Assembly (NCBI GenBank): GCA_045589735.1 | Contig: JAZNPQ010000047.1 | Coordinates: 1-16,533, forward strand | Source of the DNA: RGIG3994 sp045589735 | GTDB taxonomy: Bacteria > Bacillota > Clostridia > Oscillospirales > CAG-272 | Direction of reading: 5' to 3' | Length of the DNA stretch: 16,533 bases | In this document: positions 6,329 through 14,217 of the stretch, piece by piece | Layout: every line of letters begins with the position of its first letter | Position numbering within the stretch: the stretch's first letter is position 1 | Notes under the pieces: generated by a model | Told to the model about the DNA's origin: nothing | What the model saw: the letters and a program-made list of their open reading frames with translations, nothing else | The model's database searches: none | Translations under genes and position numbers: made by a program

Positions 6329-7705
6329 ATGGAATACCGTATAGAACACGATTCAATGGGCGAAATGAAGGTGCCCGCAGACAGTCTTTGGGCAGCACAG
6401 ACACAGAGAAGCCGTGAAAATTTCCCGATAGGCGTTGGTATTGAAACAATGCCCGCGGAGATAATACACGCATTCGGAATACTTAAAAAAGCGGCGTCAA
6501 TAGCCAATAACAAGCTTCGTCCCGAGAAGATGACAGACGAAAAGATGACGGCAATATCTGCGGCTTGCGACGAGATAATGGCAGGAAAGCTCAATGAGCA
6601 TTTTCCTCTTGTCGTATGGCAGACAGGGTCGGGAACACAGTCGAATATGAACTCGAATGAGGTAATAGCAAACAGAGGAAATCAGATACTCGGTAAAAAG
6701 CTTCTTCATCCGAACGATGACGTAAATATGAGTCAGTCGTCGAACGATACCTTCCCGACGGCTATGCATATAGCGGCGGTTATAGCTATTGAGGATAAGC
6801 TTATTCCCGCAGCTGAAACGCTGATAGAGACATTTAAGAGACTTGAGGCAGAGAACGAGGGAATCGTCAAGAGCGGAAGAACACATCTTCAGGATGCGAC
6901 ACCTATAAAGTTCAGCCAGGAGATAAGCGGTTGGCGTTCAAGCCTTGAGCGTGACGTAGAGCTTCTCCGTCTTGCCGTTGCTCCGCTCTCAGAGCTTGCA
7001 CTCGGAGGTACGGCTGTAGGCACGGGACTTAACGCTCCCAAGGGATTTGACACGGGCGTTGCCGAGGAAATAGCAAAAATCACGGGTAAGCCCTTTAAAA
7101 CCGCAGCAAACAAGTTCCATTCGCTCACGTCCAAGGACGAGCTTGTTTTTGCCCACGGAGCTATCAAGGCACTCGCGTGCGATATGATGAAGATAGCAAA
7201 TGACGTACGTTGGCTTGCATCGGGTCCCCGTGACGGTCTCGGCGAGATATTTATTCCCGAAAATGAGCCGGGCTCGTCGATTATGCCGGGTAAGGTAAAT
7301 CCCACGCAGTGCGAGGCTGTAACAATGGTTGCCGTTCAGGTAATGGGTAACGACGTTGCAGTCGGTATCGCGGCATCTCAGGGCAACTTTGAGCTTAACG
7401 TATTTATGCCTGTCTGCGTTTACAATTTCCTGCAGTCTGCAAGACTTCTCGCAGAGGCTATAGCTTCGTTCAATAATAACTGTGCTGTCGGAATCAAGGC
7501 AAACAGAGAAAAAATGCACCACAACCTGCACAATTCTCTTATGCTCGTAACCGCGCTCAATCCTTATATCGGATACGAAAATGCGGCAAAGACGGCAAAG
7601 AAGGCTTTTAAGGACAATATTTCTCTTAAAGAGGCTTGCGTTGAGCTTGGATTCCTCACAGCAGAAAAGTTTGACGAGGTTTTCCATCCCGAAGAAATGG
7701 CATAA
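6329..7705 (+). CDS. fumC: Class II fumarate hydratase (fumarase C)
   Basis: A 458-residue, oxygen-stable, iron-independent fumarase of the aspartase/fumarase superfamily, catalysing malate to fumarate and water in the reductive direction expected here. The superfamily signature GSSIMPGKVNP begins at G315 and includes the catalytic serine near position 317. The SGRTHLQDATP motif with H186 and the segment SSNDTFPTAMH near residue 135 are typical of FumC rather than argininosuccinate or adenylosuccinate lyases. Full family length, no frameshift. GGGGGAG at 6312-6318 precedes the ATG by 10 bases, and the gene begins 21 bases after the dehydrogenase gene. Together with that gene and the fumarate reductase downstream it completes oxaloacetate to succinate. 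Confidence 0.95.
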   Translation: MEYRIEHDSMGEMKVPADSLWAAQTQRSRENFPIGVGIETMPAEIIHAFGILKKAASIANNKLRPEKMTDEKMTAISAACDEIMAGKLNEHFPLVVWQTGSGTQSNMNSNEVIANRGNQILGKKLLHPNDDVNMSQSSNDTFPTAMHIAAVIAIEDKLIPAAETLIETFKRLEAENEGIVKSGRTHLQDATPIKFSQEISGWRSSLERDVELLRLAVAPLSELALGGTAVGTGLNAPKGFDTGVAEEIAKITGKPFKTAANKFHSLTSKDELVFAHGAIKALACDMMKIANDVRWLASGPRDGLGEIFIPENEPGSSIMPGKVNPTQCEAVTMVAVQVMGNDVAVGIAASQGNFELNVFMPVCVYNFLQSARLLAEAIASFNNNCAVGIKANREKMHHNLHNSLMLVTALNPYIGYENAAKTAKKAFKDNISLKEACVELGFLTAEKFDEVFHPEEMA

Positions 7706-7725
7706 AAATTCCACGAAGAAAGGAA

Positions 7726-7744
7726 GCTTTCGCTGTGCGAAAGC
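7726..7744 (+). other. Intercistronic hairpin between fumC and hdrB
   Basis: GCTTTCGC (7726-7733) and GCGAAAGC (7737-7744) form a perfect 8-base-pair stem around the loop TGT, in the 54-base gap between fumC and hdrB. No T tract follows, so it is unlikely to terminate transcription. It could mark an mRNA processing or stability boundary between the carbon genes and the Hdr genes. Confidence 0.55.
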
Positions 7745-7759
7745 CAAGGTCACAGATAA

Positions 7760-8554
7760 ATGAAGGTCAGTTATTTTCCCGGTTGCACCTTAAAAAACAA
7801 AGCGAAAACACTCGATACATATGCGTACAGAGTAGCTGAGGCTTTGGGTGTAACGATGGAAGAAATTGAAGAGTGGCAGTGTTGCGGCGGAGTATTTACT
7901 ACGGCGAAGAACGAGGTCGCGACCAAGCTCTCATCTGTTCGCGCGCTCAAATATGCAAGCGACAGAAATCAGCCGCTCGTGTCGGTATGCTCTGCCTGTC
8001 ATAACGTGCTTAAGCAGACTAACCACGCGATGCAGAACGATAAAGAATTTGCCGACAAGGTAAACAGATATATGGGCGAGGACGGCGGATATAACGGAGA
8101 GGCAGAGGTATATCATTACCTTGAAATGCTCCGTGATCTCGTTGGATTTGACGTCCTAAAGGAAAAGGTAGTTAATTCTCTTGGCGGTAAGAAGATAGCT
8201 GCGTATTACGGCTGTTTGCTTCTCCGTCCCAGCGGCGTTATGAAGATGGACGATCCCGAAAATCCTACGATCATTGAGGATATGATAAGAGCTATCGGCG
8301 GCGAGCCCGTTATATACGCAAAGAGAAACGAGTGCTGCGGCGGATATATTTCGCTTGAAAGTCCCGAAACAGCGGCGAAGAACAGCGACGCTATCATTCG
8401 AAACGCAAAGACAAACGGCGCTGAAATGATAATTACCGCGTGTCCTCTCTGCCGTTACAATCTCATAAAGAACGGTTCTGATATTCCTGTGGTTTATTTC
8501 ACCGAAATACTTGCCGAAGCGCTTGGCGTAAAGGAGGGTGCAGATGAAAAATAA
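7760..8554 (+). CDS. hdrB: HdrB-like subunit with two CCG domains
   Basis: A 264-residue homologue of heterodisulfide reductase subunit B. It has two complete CCG (cysteine-rich) domains, each of which ligates a noncubane [4Fe-4S] cluster in methanogen HdrB. The first is C9, C41-C42 and C77/C80; the second is C152, C192-C193 and C228/C231. In methanogens HdrB reduces the CoM-S-S-CoB disulfide; clostridia lack those cofactors, so the oxidant must be something else. In this cluster it probably hands electrons to the fumarate reductase (inference). The start follows AAGG at 7746-7749, spaced 10 bases, and the hairpin at 7726-7744 ends two bases before that site. The 3' end overlaps hdrC by 11 bases. 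Alternative: a CCG-domain protein for another disulfide, as DsrC is in sulfate reducers. Confidence 0.9.
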   Translation: MKVSYFPGCTLKNKAKTLDTYAYRVAEALGVTMEEIEEWQCCGGVFTTAKNEVATKLSSVRALKYASDRNQPLVSVCSACHNVLKQTNHAMQNDKEFADKVNRYMGEDGGYNGEAEVYHYLEMLRDLVGFDVLKEKVVNSLGGKKIAAYYGCLLLRPSGVMKMDDPENPTIIEDMIRAIGGEPVIYAKRNECCGGYISLESPETAAKNSDAIIRNAKTNGAEMIITACPLCRYNLIKNGSDIPVVYFTEILAEALGVKEGADEK

Positions 8555-8930
8555 TAATCTCAAGGAAGAAATAGTACGTATGAGCGGAGTTAATCCCTCA
8601 AAATGTATGCGTTGCGGAAAATGTTCCGCCACGTGTCCTGCGTACGATGAGATGGAGTATCATCCTCATCAGTTTGTAAATATGGTGGATAGCGGAGACA
8701 TTGAGCCTCTGCTGAATTCAAAATCACTTTATAAATGCTTGTCCTGCTTTGCCTGTATCGAGCGTTGCCCTCGCGGCGTTGAGCCTGCAAAGCTCGTTGA
8801 GGCGGTTCGTCTTTCAGTTATAAGACAGCAGGGAGCAAATTATATGACACCCGACGACATTCCCGCGGCGGTTGACGAGGACACTCCTCAGCAGCTGCTT
8901 GTCAGCGTGTTCAGAAAATATACTAAGTAA
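8544..8930 (+). CDS. hdrC: HdrC-like dicluster ferredoxin subunit
   Basis: A 128-residue protein with two classic [4Fe-4S] motifs: C21/C24/C27/C31 (CMRCGKCSATCP) and C65/C68/C71/C75 (CLSCFACIERCP). Length and motif spacing match HdrC, which links HdrA to HdrB in the heterodisulfide reductase core. The ATG at 8544 is chosen over the in-frame GTG at 8538 because AAGGAGG (ending at 8537) is correctly spaced only for the ATG. The start lies inside the end of hdrB, indicating translational coupling and an HdrB-HdrC pair. It lacks the membrane-bound cytochrome part of HdrE/HdrD systems, so it is a soluble-type Hdr. Confidence 0.9.
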   Translation: MKNNNLKEEIVRMSGVNPSKCMRCGKCSATCPAYDEMEYHPHQFVNMVDSGDIEPLLNSKSLYKCLSCFACIERCPRGVEPAKLVEAVRLSVIRQQGANYMTPDDIPAAVDEDTPQQLLVSVFRKYTK

Positions 8931-8944
8931 AGGAGGAGAGACGA

Positions 8945-10939
8945 ATGCAAAGAGTTGGTGTTTTTGTATGTTGGTGCGGCAGTAATATTGCGGCAACCGT
9001 TGACGTTGCGGCAGTAGCGAGAGCACTTGAAAAAGAGCCCGGTGTTGTCTTTTCGACCAATTATCAGTATATGTGCTCGCAGGCGGGTCAGGATATGATA
9101 AAGGATGCCGTAAAGGAGCATAAGCTGACGGGTATCGTCGTCTGCTCGTGTTCTCCCCGAATGCACGAGGCGACCTTCCGCAAGACAGCGGCGGCAGCAG
9201 GTATCAATCCTTATATGGTTGAGATAGCAAATATCCGTGAGCAGTGCTCGTGGGTACATAAAGATATCGTAATGGGTACTGCTAAGGCAATAATTCTCGG
9301 TAAGGCGGCAATAGCAAAGGTAAATCTCAACACGCCCCTGACGCCCGGAGAATCCCCCGTAACAAAGCGTGCGCTCGTTATCGGCGGAGGTATTGCTGGA
9401 ATACAGACGGCACTTGATATAGCCGACGCAGGTTTCCCCGTTGACATAGTTGAGACAAAGCCGACTATCGGCGGAAAGATGGCTCAGCTTGACAAGACCT
9501 TCCCGACACTTGACTGTGCCGCGTGTATCCTCACACCTAAAATGGTTGACGTAGCTCAGAATGAGAATATACGGATATTCTCTTACAGTGAAGTAACCGA
9601 GGTAAAGGGCTTTGTCGGTAATTTCGACGTGACAATAAAGAAAAAAGCGCGTTACGTAAAGGAAGATCTTTGTACGGGATGCGGAGCATGTACCGAAAAA
9701 TGCCCGATGAAGAAGGTCCCCAACGAGTTCAATCTCGGAATGGATAACCGCCGCGCGATATATATTCCGTTTGCGCAGGCAGTTCCGAAGGTCGCAACGA
9801 TCGATCCCAATGCATGTAATATGCTTAAAAACGGCAAATGCGGAGTTTGCGCAAAGGTATGTACCGCAGGTGCTATAGATTATACTCAGAAGGATGAGTT
9901 TATAAACGAAAAATACGGCGCTATCGTTGTTGCTACAGGATTTAATCCTATCAGCATGGATAAGTTCGACGAATTTGCATACAGTCAGTCGAAGGACGTT
10001 ATCACGTCGCTCGAGTTTGAGCGTCTGACCAATGCGGCAGGACCTACAGCGGGTAAGCTGCTCCGTCCGTCCGACCTTAAGCATCCTCACACGATAGTTT
10101 TCGTTCAGTGTGTCGGCTCGCGTTGCTCGGCTTGCGCTGAAAAGGGCAAGGAATATTGCTCCAAGATCTGCTGTATGTATACGGCAAAGCACGCGATGCT
10201 CACACGTGATAAATACCCCGACACAGAGGTCTACGTATTCTATATTGACGTAAGAACTCCCGGAAAGAACTTTGATGAGTTCTATCGCCGTGCTGTCGAG
10301 GAGTACGGTGTCAAGTACATCAAGGGAATGGTTGGAAAGGTAACACCCGAGGGTGACAAGCTGAAGGTTCAGGCTTCCGATCTTCTCACAAATAAACAGC
10401 TTCATATAGATGCTGATCTCGTGGTTCTCGCCGCAGCGATCGAGCCCGACAAGTCCGCGCGTCCTCTTGCAACCATGCTGACCGCAAGTATGGATACGAA
10501 CGACTTCTTTACAGAGGCTCATCCGAAGCTCAGACCGGTAGAAAGCCCTACTGCAGGAGTATTCCTGTCAGGTGCTTGTCAGGGTCCTAAGGATATTCCC
10601 GAGACCGTATCTCAGGCAGGTGCGGCGGCATCCAAGGTAATCGGACTTCTCGCAAAGGATAAGCTCACCGGTAACCCCTGCGTTGCGCAGTCTAACGAGC
10701 TTATGTGTAACGGCTGCTCGTCTTGTGAGAGAGTATGTCCTTACGGTGCTATAACTTATGAAAACAAAGAATTCCGTATGCCCGACAGAACGACCAAGAT
10801 ACGCCGTGTAGCGTGTGTAAATCCCGCGGTATGTCAGGGATGCGGTGCATGTACGGTTGCATGTCCTTCGGGGGCTATGGACCTTAAGGGATTTGCAAAT
10901 TCACAGATTATGGCGGAGGTAGACGCAATATGCAAGTAA
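8945..10939 (+). CDS. hdrA: HdrA-like flavin-bifurcating subunit
   Basis: A 664-residue FAD-binding iron-sulfur protein of normal HdrA length. It has the N-terminal CWCG motif (C9, C11), the conserved CSCSPRMHE segment near residue 66, the FAD-binding GGGIAG (G147 onward) followed by the family motif TLDCAACILTPKM near residue 191, a ferredoxin insertion starting at C243/C246/C249/C253 with a second set of cysteines (KCGVCAKVC), and two C-terminal [4Fe-4S] motifs at C588-C598 and C630-C640. In HdrABC-MvhAGD the HdrA flavin splits an electron pair between ferredoxin and HdrBC, so this is the predicted bifurcation centre here. AGGAGGAG just upstream is a very strong ribosome binding site. The 3' end overlaps mvhD by 10 bases. 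A long open frame on the opposite strand (8888-10522) is a codon-bias shadow. Confidence 0.93.
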   Translation: MQRVGVFVCWCGSNIAATVDVAAVARALEKEPGVVFSTNYQYMCSQAGQDMIKDAVKEHKLTGIVVCSCSPRMHEATFRKTAAAAGINPYMVEIANIREQCSWVHKDIVMGTAKAIILGKAAIAKVNLNTPLTPGESPVTKRALVIGGGIAGIQTALDIADAGFPVDIVETKPTIGGKMAQLDKTFPTLDCAACILTPKMVDVAQNENIRIFSYSEVTEVKGFVGNFDVTIKKKARYVKEDLCTGCGACTEKCPMKKVPNEFNLGMDNRRAIYIPFAQAVPKVATIDPNACNMLKNGKCGVCAKVCTAGAIDYTQKDEFINEKYGAIVVATGFNPISMDKFDEFAYSQSKDVITSLEFERLTNAAGPTAGKLLRPSDLKHPHTIVFVQCVGSRCSACAEKGKEYCSKICCMYTAKHAMLTRDKYPDTEVYVFYIDVRTPGKNFDEFYRRAVEEYGVKYIKGMVGKVTPEGDKLKVQASDLLTNKQLHIDADLVVLAAAIEPDKSARPLATMLTASMDTNDFFTEAHPKLRPVESPTAGVFLSGACQGPKDIPETVSQAGAAASKVIGLLAKDKLTGNPCVAQSNELMCNGCSSCERVCPYGAITYENKEFRMPDRTTKIRRVACVNPAVCQGCGACTVACPSGAMDLKGFANSQIMAEVDAICK

Positions 10940-11364
10940 AAGAATATAAGCCTCTTATCGTTGCGTTTTGCTGCAACTGGTGCTCATACGCAGGTGCTGA
11001 CCTTGCCGGAAACAACAGACTCAACTATCCTGCTGACGTAAAGATAATCCGCGTACCTTGCTCGTGCCGTGTAAACCCTATGTTTATACTTCGCGCATTC
11101 CAGAGAGGTGCTGACGGTGTGATCATCTGCGGCTGTCATCCCGGTGACTGCCACTATACGTCGGGTAACTACTATACACGAAGAAGAATGGCGGCGCTTT
11201 TCTCAATGCTCGACTTCCTTGGAATCGAGAAGGAGCGTACCCGTGTTGAATGGGTCTCTGCGGCAGAGGGCGCAAAATTTGCCGCAACAATGAACGATTT
11301 TGTCGAAACCGTAGCGGCGCTCGGTGAAAACAAGAGATTGGAGGATCTGCGATGCAAACAGTAA
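10930..11364 (+). CDS. mvhD: MvhD/FlpD-like [2Fe-2S] electron-transfer subunit
   Basis: A 144-residue protein of the MvhD/FlpD family (often labelled hydrogenase iron-sulfur subunit), which passes electrons from a hydrogenase or dehydrogenase module to the HdrA flavin. Conserved cysteine features are CCNWCSYAGAD (C14, C15, C18), PCSCRVNP (C44, C46) and CGCHPGDCHY (C67, C69, C74). No [NiFe] hydrogenase genes (mvhA/mvhG) are adjacent; the partners here are dicluster proteins and an FAD/NAD(P) reductase, as in Hdr-Flx clusters. It overlaps hdrA by 10 bases and the next gene by 13, with GGAGG at 10915-10919 inside hdrA as ribosome binding site. Confidence 0.92.
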   Translation: MQVKEYKPLIVAFCCNWCSYAGADLAGNNRLNYPADVKIIRVPCSCRVNPMFILRAFQRGADGVIICGCHPGDCHYTSGNYYTRRRMAALFSMLDFLGIEKERTRVEWVSAAEGAKFAATMNDFVETVAALGENKRLEDLRCKQ

Positions 11365-12350
11365 CACGTGAACAGCTTATAGACAAAGCAGCTTCTCTGC
11401 TTGAAAACGGTACAGTCAGCTGTGTTATCGGCTGGAGCCGCGGTGAGTTTGACTACGATATTACGCCTGCAATTTTCAAAAATGCCGACGAGCTTAAAGA
11501 AAGCTTTGTATGGAACGATTTCTGCGGTGCGAACTTCTCAAAATATCTTGTTTCGAAAACAGGCAAAATTGAAGGTAAGATACTCGTATTTTTGAAGCCC
11601 TGCGATACGTACAGCTTCAATCAGCTATTAACAGAGCACAGATTTGATCGCGAAAAGGTGTATGCGGTCGGTATTCCTTGCGGCGGTATGGCTGATATCG
11701 CAAAGGTAAAGGCAGTAACGGGAGACGGTATTTCGTCGATATCCTTCGAGGGTGACACCCTTTCCGTTACAACTATATACGACGACGAACCCGTAAAGGT
11801 CGCGACCGCCGACGTTCTTGCTGAAAGATGCGTAAACTGCAAGAGTAAAAAACACGTGGCGTACGACGAGCTTCTCGGTGACGACGGTGAGGTTATAGAG
11901 TCGAAGCGCTTTGACGAGGTCGAAAAGCTTGAGGCTATGACACCCGACGAAAGATTTGCGTTCTGGCAGAATGAGCTTTCGCGCTGCATCCGCTGTAACG
12001 CTTGCCGTGACGCGTGTCCCGCGTGCACCTGCGAGAAATGTGTATTTGACAATCCGAAATCTGGCGTTGAAAACAAATCTCCCGCAAACAGCTTTGAGGA
12101 AAAGATGTTCCACATTATAAGAGCCTTCCACGTAGCGGGCAGATGCACAGACTGCGGTGAATGCTCAAGAGTATGTCCTCAGAATATACCGCTTCATTTG
12201 CTCATCCGTAAGTTCATCAAGGATATGAATGATTTTTACGGTGAATATCAGGCAGGAGCCGAGGTCGGTTCGAGAGCTCCGCTCGTAAACTATACAACAG
12301 AGGATCTTGAGCCCGGTGAGGTATTCGACAGGGGGAATAAAGATGCGTAA
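11352..12350 (+). CDS. FrhB-like / Flx-type 4Fe-4S dicluster protein
   Basis: A 332-residue protein. The N-terminal ~200 residues have features seen in the FrhB/FdhB-like family associated with Hdr complexes (KPCDTYSFNQLL, GIPCGGM, then CVNCKSKKHVAYDELLGD). The C-terminal part holds a cysteine-dense segment, C212 to C230 with seven cysteines in nineteen residues, and a classical [4Fe-4S] motif C265/C268/C271/C275 followed by P276. It probably relays electrons between the NAD(P)H-oxidising subunit and MvhD; a flavin as in FrhB is possible but not visible as a motif. F420 use is not expected in this kind of organism. GGAGG at 11340-11344 with 7-base spacing sets the start. It overlaps its neighbours by 13 and 8 bases. 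Exact Flx letter assignment is uncertain. Confidence 0.75.
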   Translation: MQTVTREQLIDKAASLLENGTVSCVIGWSRGEFDYDITPAIFKNADELKESFVWNDFCGANFSKYLVSKTGKIEGKILVFLKPCDTYSFNQLLTEHRFDREKVYAVGIPCGGMADIAKVKAVTGDGISSISFEGDTLSVTTIYDDEPVKVATADVLAERCVNCKSKKHVAYDELLGDDGEVIESKRFDEVEKLEAMTPDERFAFWQNELSRCIRCNACRDACPACTCEKCVFDNPKSGVENKSPANSFEEKMFHIIRAFHVAGRCTDCGECSRVCPQNIPLHLLIRKFIKDMNDFYGEYQAGAEVGSRAPLVNYTTEDLEPGEVFDRGNKDA

Positions 12351-13371
12351 ATGTTCTCTTGAAAATATGAATTCGGTTTTCGCAAAGATCGCGGAAACAG
12401 CTACACTCTACCTTCCCGTTGACGGTAAGGACGGCAGTGCGGCATATAAAAAATGGGAAAACGGAACGGTATGGAGCGATGCTCTAAATACCGTAAAGAG
12501 CCCCAAGGACTTTTTCTTCCCTCAGACCGAGGATCTTATGGCGTTTAAAACCGAAGGAAAGACCATCGAGATAATAGACACGAGAAAAGAGACCGAGAAT
12601 TTTGTGGTCTTCGGTGTTCGTGCGTGTGACGTAAAGAGTTTCGAGGTTCTTGACAGAGTATTCTTGAACGAACCTGTTGACAGCTATTACGCCTCAAGAC
12701 GTGAACACGGAGTTATAGTATCTCTTGCGTGTGTCAGACCGTCGGAGACCTGCTTCTGCGGTACGTTCGGAATAGACGCGGCAGAGCCTGCGGGTGACGT
12801 TTCCGCTTGGAAGACCGAGACCGAGATATTCTTTAAGGCTAATACCGAAAAGGGCGAGGCTCTCATTGCAAGCCTCGGTGAGCTTACCGAGGAGTGCGGC
12901 GACGAGACAGTCAATGCACAGAAGGAAAAGATCGCAAAAACAATGTCAAAGCTTCCTCTTAAGGATCTTAAAACAGACGCGTTTGGAGGCGGAAAGACCT
13001 CTGAGTTCTTTAATGCTCCCGAATGGGATGAGCTGTCGGCGGCGTGTCTCGGATGCGGAACCTGCACGTTCGTATGTCCTACTTGTCAGTGCTATGACAT
13101 AAAGGATTTTAACACCGGAAAGGGCATTATCAGATACAGATGCTGGGATTCGTGCATGTATTCCGAGTTTACGAGAATGGCACACGGAAACAACCGACTC
13201 ACACAAAAGGAGCGTTTCCGTCAGCGATTTATGCATAAGCTCGTATACTACCCCGAAAACAACGACGGGCTCTTCAGCTGTGTGGGCTGCGGACGCTGTC
13301 TTGCAAAATGTCCTATTTCTATGAATATAGTAAAGGTAATGAAAAAGTTAGGAGGGAAGGCAAGTGAATAA
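12343..13371 (+). CDS. AsrA/FlxC-like 4Fe-4S dicluster protein
   Basis: A 342-residue homologue of the dicluster family that includes anaerobic sulfite reductase subunit A and Flx subunits. Around residues 100-130 it carries the family segment GVRACDVKSFEVLDRVF, then cysteines in ACVRPSETCFCG. The C-terminal region has two [4Fe-4S] motifs: C235/C238/C241/C245 (CLGCGTCTFVCP, with extra C248 and C250) and C313/C316/C319/C323 (CVGCGRCLAKCP). It would carry electrons from the FAD/NAD(P) reductase next door. No sulfite reductase catalytic subunit (AsrC) is present, so a role in sulfite reduction is unlikely. The ATG at 12343 is used rather than a TTG at 12307: a GGGGGAA site at 12331-12337 is correctly placed and the gene then overlaps its predecessor by only 8 bases. 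Confidence 0.82.
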   Translation: MRKCSLENMNSVFAKIAETATLYLPVDGKDGSAAYKKWENGTVWSDALNTVKSPKDFFFPQTEDLMAFKTEGKTIEIIDTRKETENFVVFGVRACDVKSFEVLDRVFLNEPVDSYYASRREHGVIVSLACVRPSETCFCGTFGIDAAEPAGDVSAWKTETEIFFKANTEKGEALIASLGELTEECGDETVNAQKEKIAKTMSKLPLKDLKTDAFGGGKTSEFFNAPEWDELSAACLGCGTCTFVCPTCQCYDIKDFNTGKGIIRYRCWDSCMYSEFTRMAHGNNRLTQKERFRQRFMHKLVYYPENNDGLFSCVGCGRCLAKCPISMNIVKVMKKLGGKASE

Positions 13372-14197
13372 TATTAATGAGACCTTGATTCCCAAGGTTG
13401 GCGTTATCACCGACGTGCGTATAGATACACCCGACATAAAGACCTTCAGAGTCGTAACTCCCGACGGAAAGAAAGCATTTGATCACCGTCCGGGACAGTG
13501 CGCGATGCTGTCGATCCCCGGAGTCGGTGAGGCTATGTTCTCTATAACCTCTTCTCCGACAAACGAGGAGTATATGGAATTTTCCATAAAGAAATGCGGA
13601 TGCGTCACGGAATGGCTCCACGCCGCAGAGGTCGGTCAGCAGATAACAATAAGAGGACCGTACGGCAAACCTTTCCCGGTAGACGACGTTTTCGCAGGAA
13701 AGAACCTGCTGTTTATCGCGGGCGGTGTCGGTCTTGCTCCTCTTCGCTCGGTTATAAACTATTGCAGACACTACCGTGACCGTTACGGTGATATCGATAT
13801 TGTATACGGTTCGAGAAGCAAGGACGATCTGCTTGACTATAAGGAGATCATTGAAGAGTGGTCGACTGATGCAGGTGTTAAAGTACATCTGACTATCGAC
13901 AGAGAGCAGGAGGGCTGGGACGGTCACGTCGGATTCGTTCCAAACTACGTGAAGGAGCTTGGCTTTGATACAAATAAGACAGCTGTTCTTTGCGGACCTC
14001 CCATTATGATCAAGTTCACACTTGAGGGTCTTTGCTCTCTCGGCTTTGACAAAACGCAGATATACACGACGCTCGAGCTTCGTATGAAGTGCGGTGTGGG
14101 TAAATGCGGAAGATGTAACGTAGGTTCGAAATACGTATGTAAGGACGGTCCCGTATTCCGTTGCGATGAGCTTGACGAGCTTCCGTCGGAGTATTAA
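13364..14197 (+). CDS. FAD/NAD(P)H-binding reductase subunit (AsrB/FlxA-like)
   Basis: A 277-residue ferredoxin-NADP reductase-fold protein. The FAD-binding barrel includes RPGQCAMLSIPG and AMFSITSSP (near residues 44-62). The NAD(P)-binding half begins with IAGGVGLAPLRS (residues 118-129), and CGPPIM is present in the last third. The C terminus holds a [2Fe-2S] site C243/C248/C251/C259, as in PyrK, HydG-type and AsrB proteins. It is the natural NAD(P)H entry point for the Hdr-Flx complex. NADH versus NADPH cannot be decided by eye. Translation starts at GTG (13364), supported by AGGAGGG at 13350-13356, and overlaps the preceding gene by 8 bases. Other members of this family are sulfide dehydrogenases and dihydroorotate dehydrogenase electron-transfer subunits; the context favours FlxA. 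Confidence 0.88.
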   Translation: MNNINETLIPKVGVITDVRIDTPDIKTFRVVTPDGKKAFDHRPGQCAMLSIPGVGEAMFSITSSPTNEEYMEFSIKKCGCVTEWLHAAEVGQQITIRGPYGKPFPVDDVFAGKNLLFIAGGVGLAPLRSVINYCRHYRDRYGDIDIVYGSRSKDDLLDYKEIIEEWSTDAGVKVHLTIDREQEGWDGHVGFVPNYVKELGFDTNKTAVLCGPPIMIKFTLEGLCSLGFDKTQIYTTLELRMKCGVGKCGRCNVGSKYVCKDGPVFRCDELDELPSEY

Positions 14198-14217
14198 TAA
14201 ACGAGGTGTAATATAAT

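Noticed and set aside
7726..7744. Hairpin considered as a transcription terminator after fumC
   Set aside because: There is no T tract after the stem, and the downstream gene starts within 16 bases on the same strand.
8888..10522. 544-codon open frame on the minus strand opposite hdrA
   Set aside because: It is antisense to a clear HdrA gene, has a cysteine/tyrosine/arginine-rich composition typical of a codon-bias shadow, and shows no recognisable domain.
12343..14197. Dicluster and FAD/NAD(P) proteins as an anaerobic sulfite reductase (AsrAB)
   Set aside because: No siroheme sulfite reductase subunit (AsrC) is present, and the genes adjoin mvhD and hdrA, which points to an Flx module.
14212..14217. 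TATAAT directly before the frdB start codon
   Set aside because: It matches a -10 box but ends one base before the ATG, so transcription would start inside the gene; it is better read as AT-rich spacer after the ribosome binding site.
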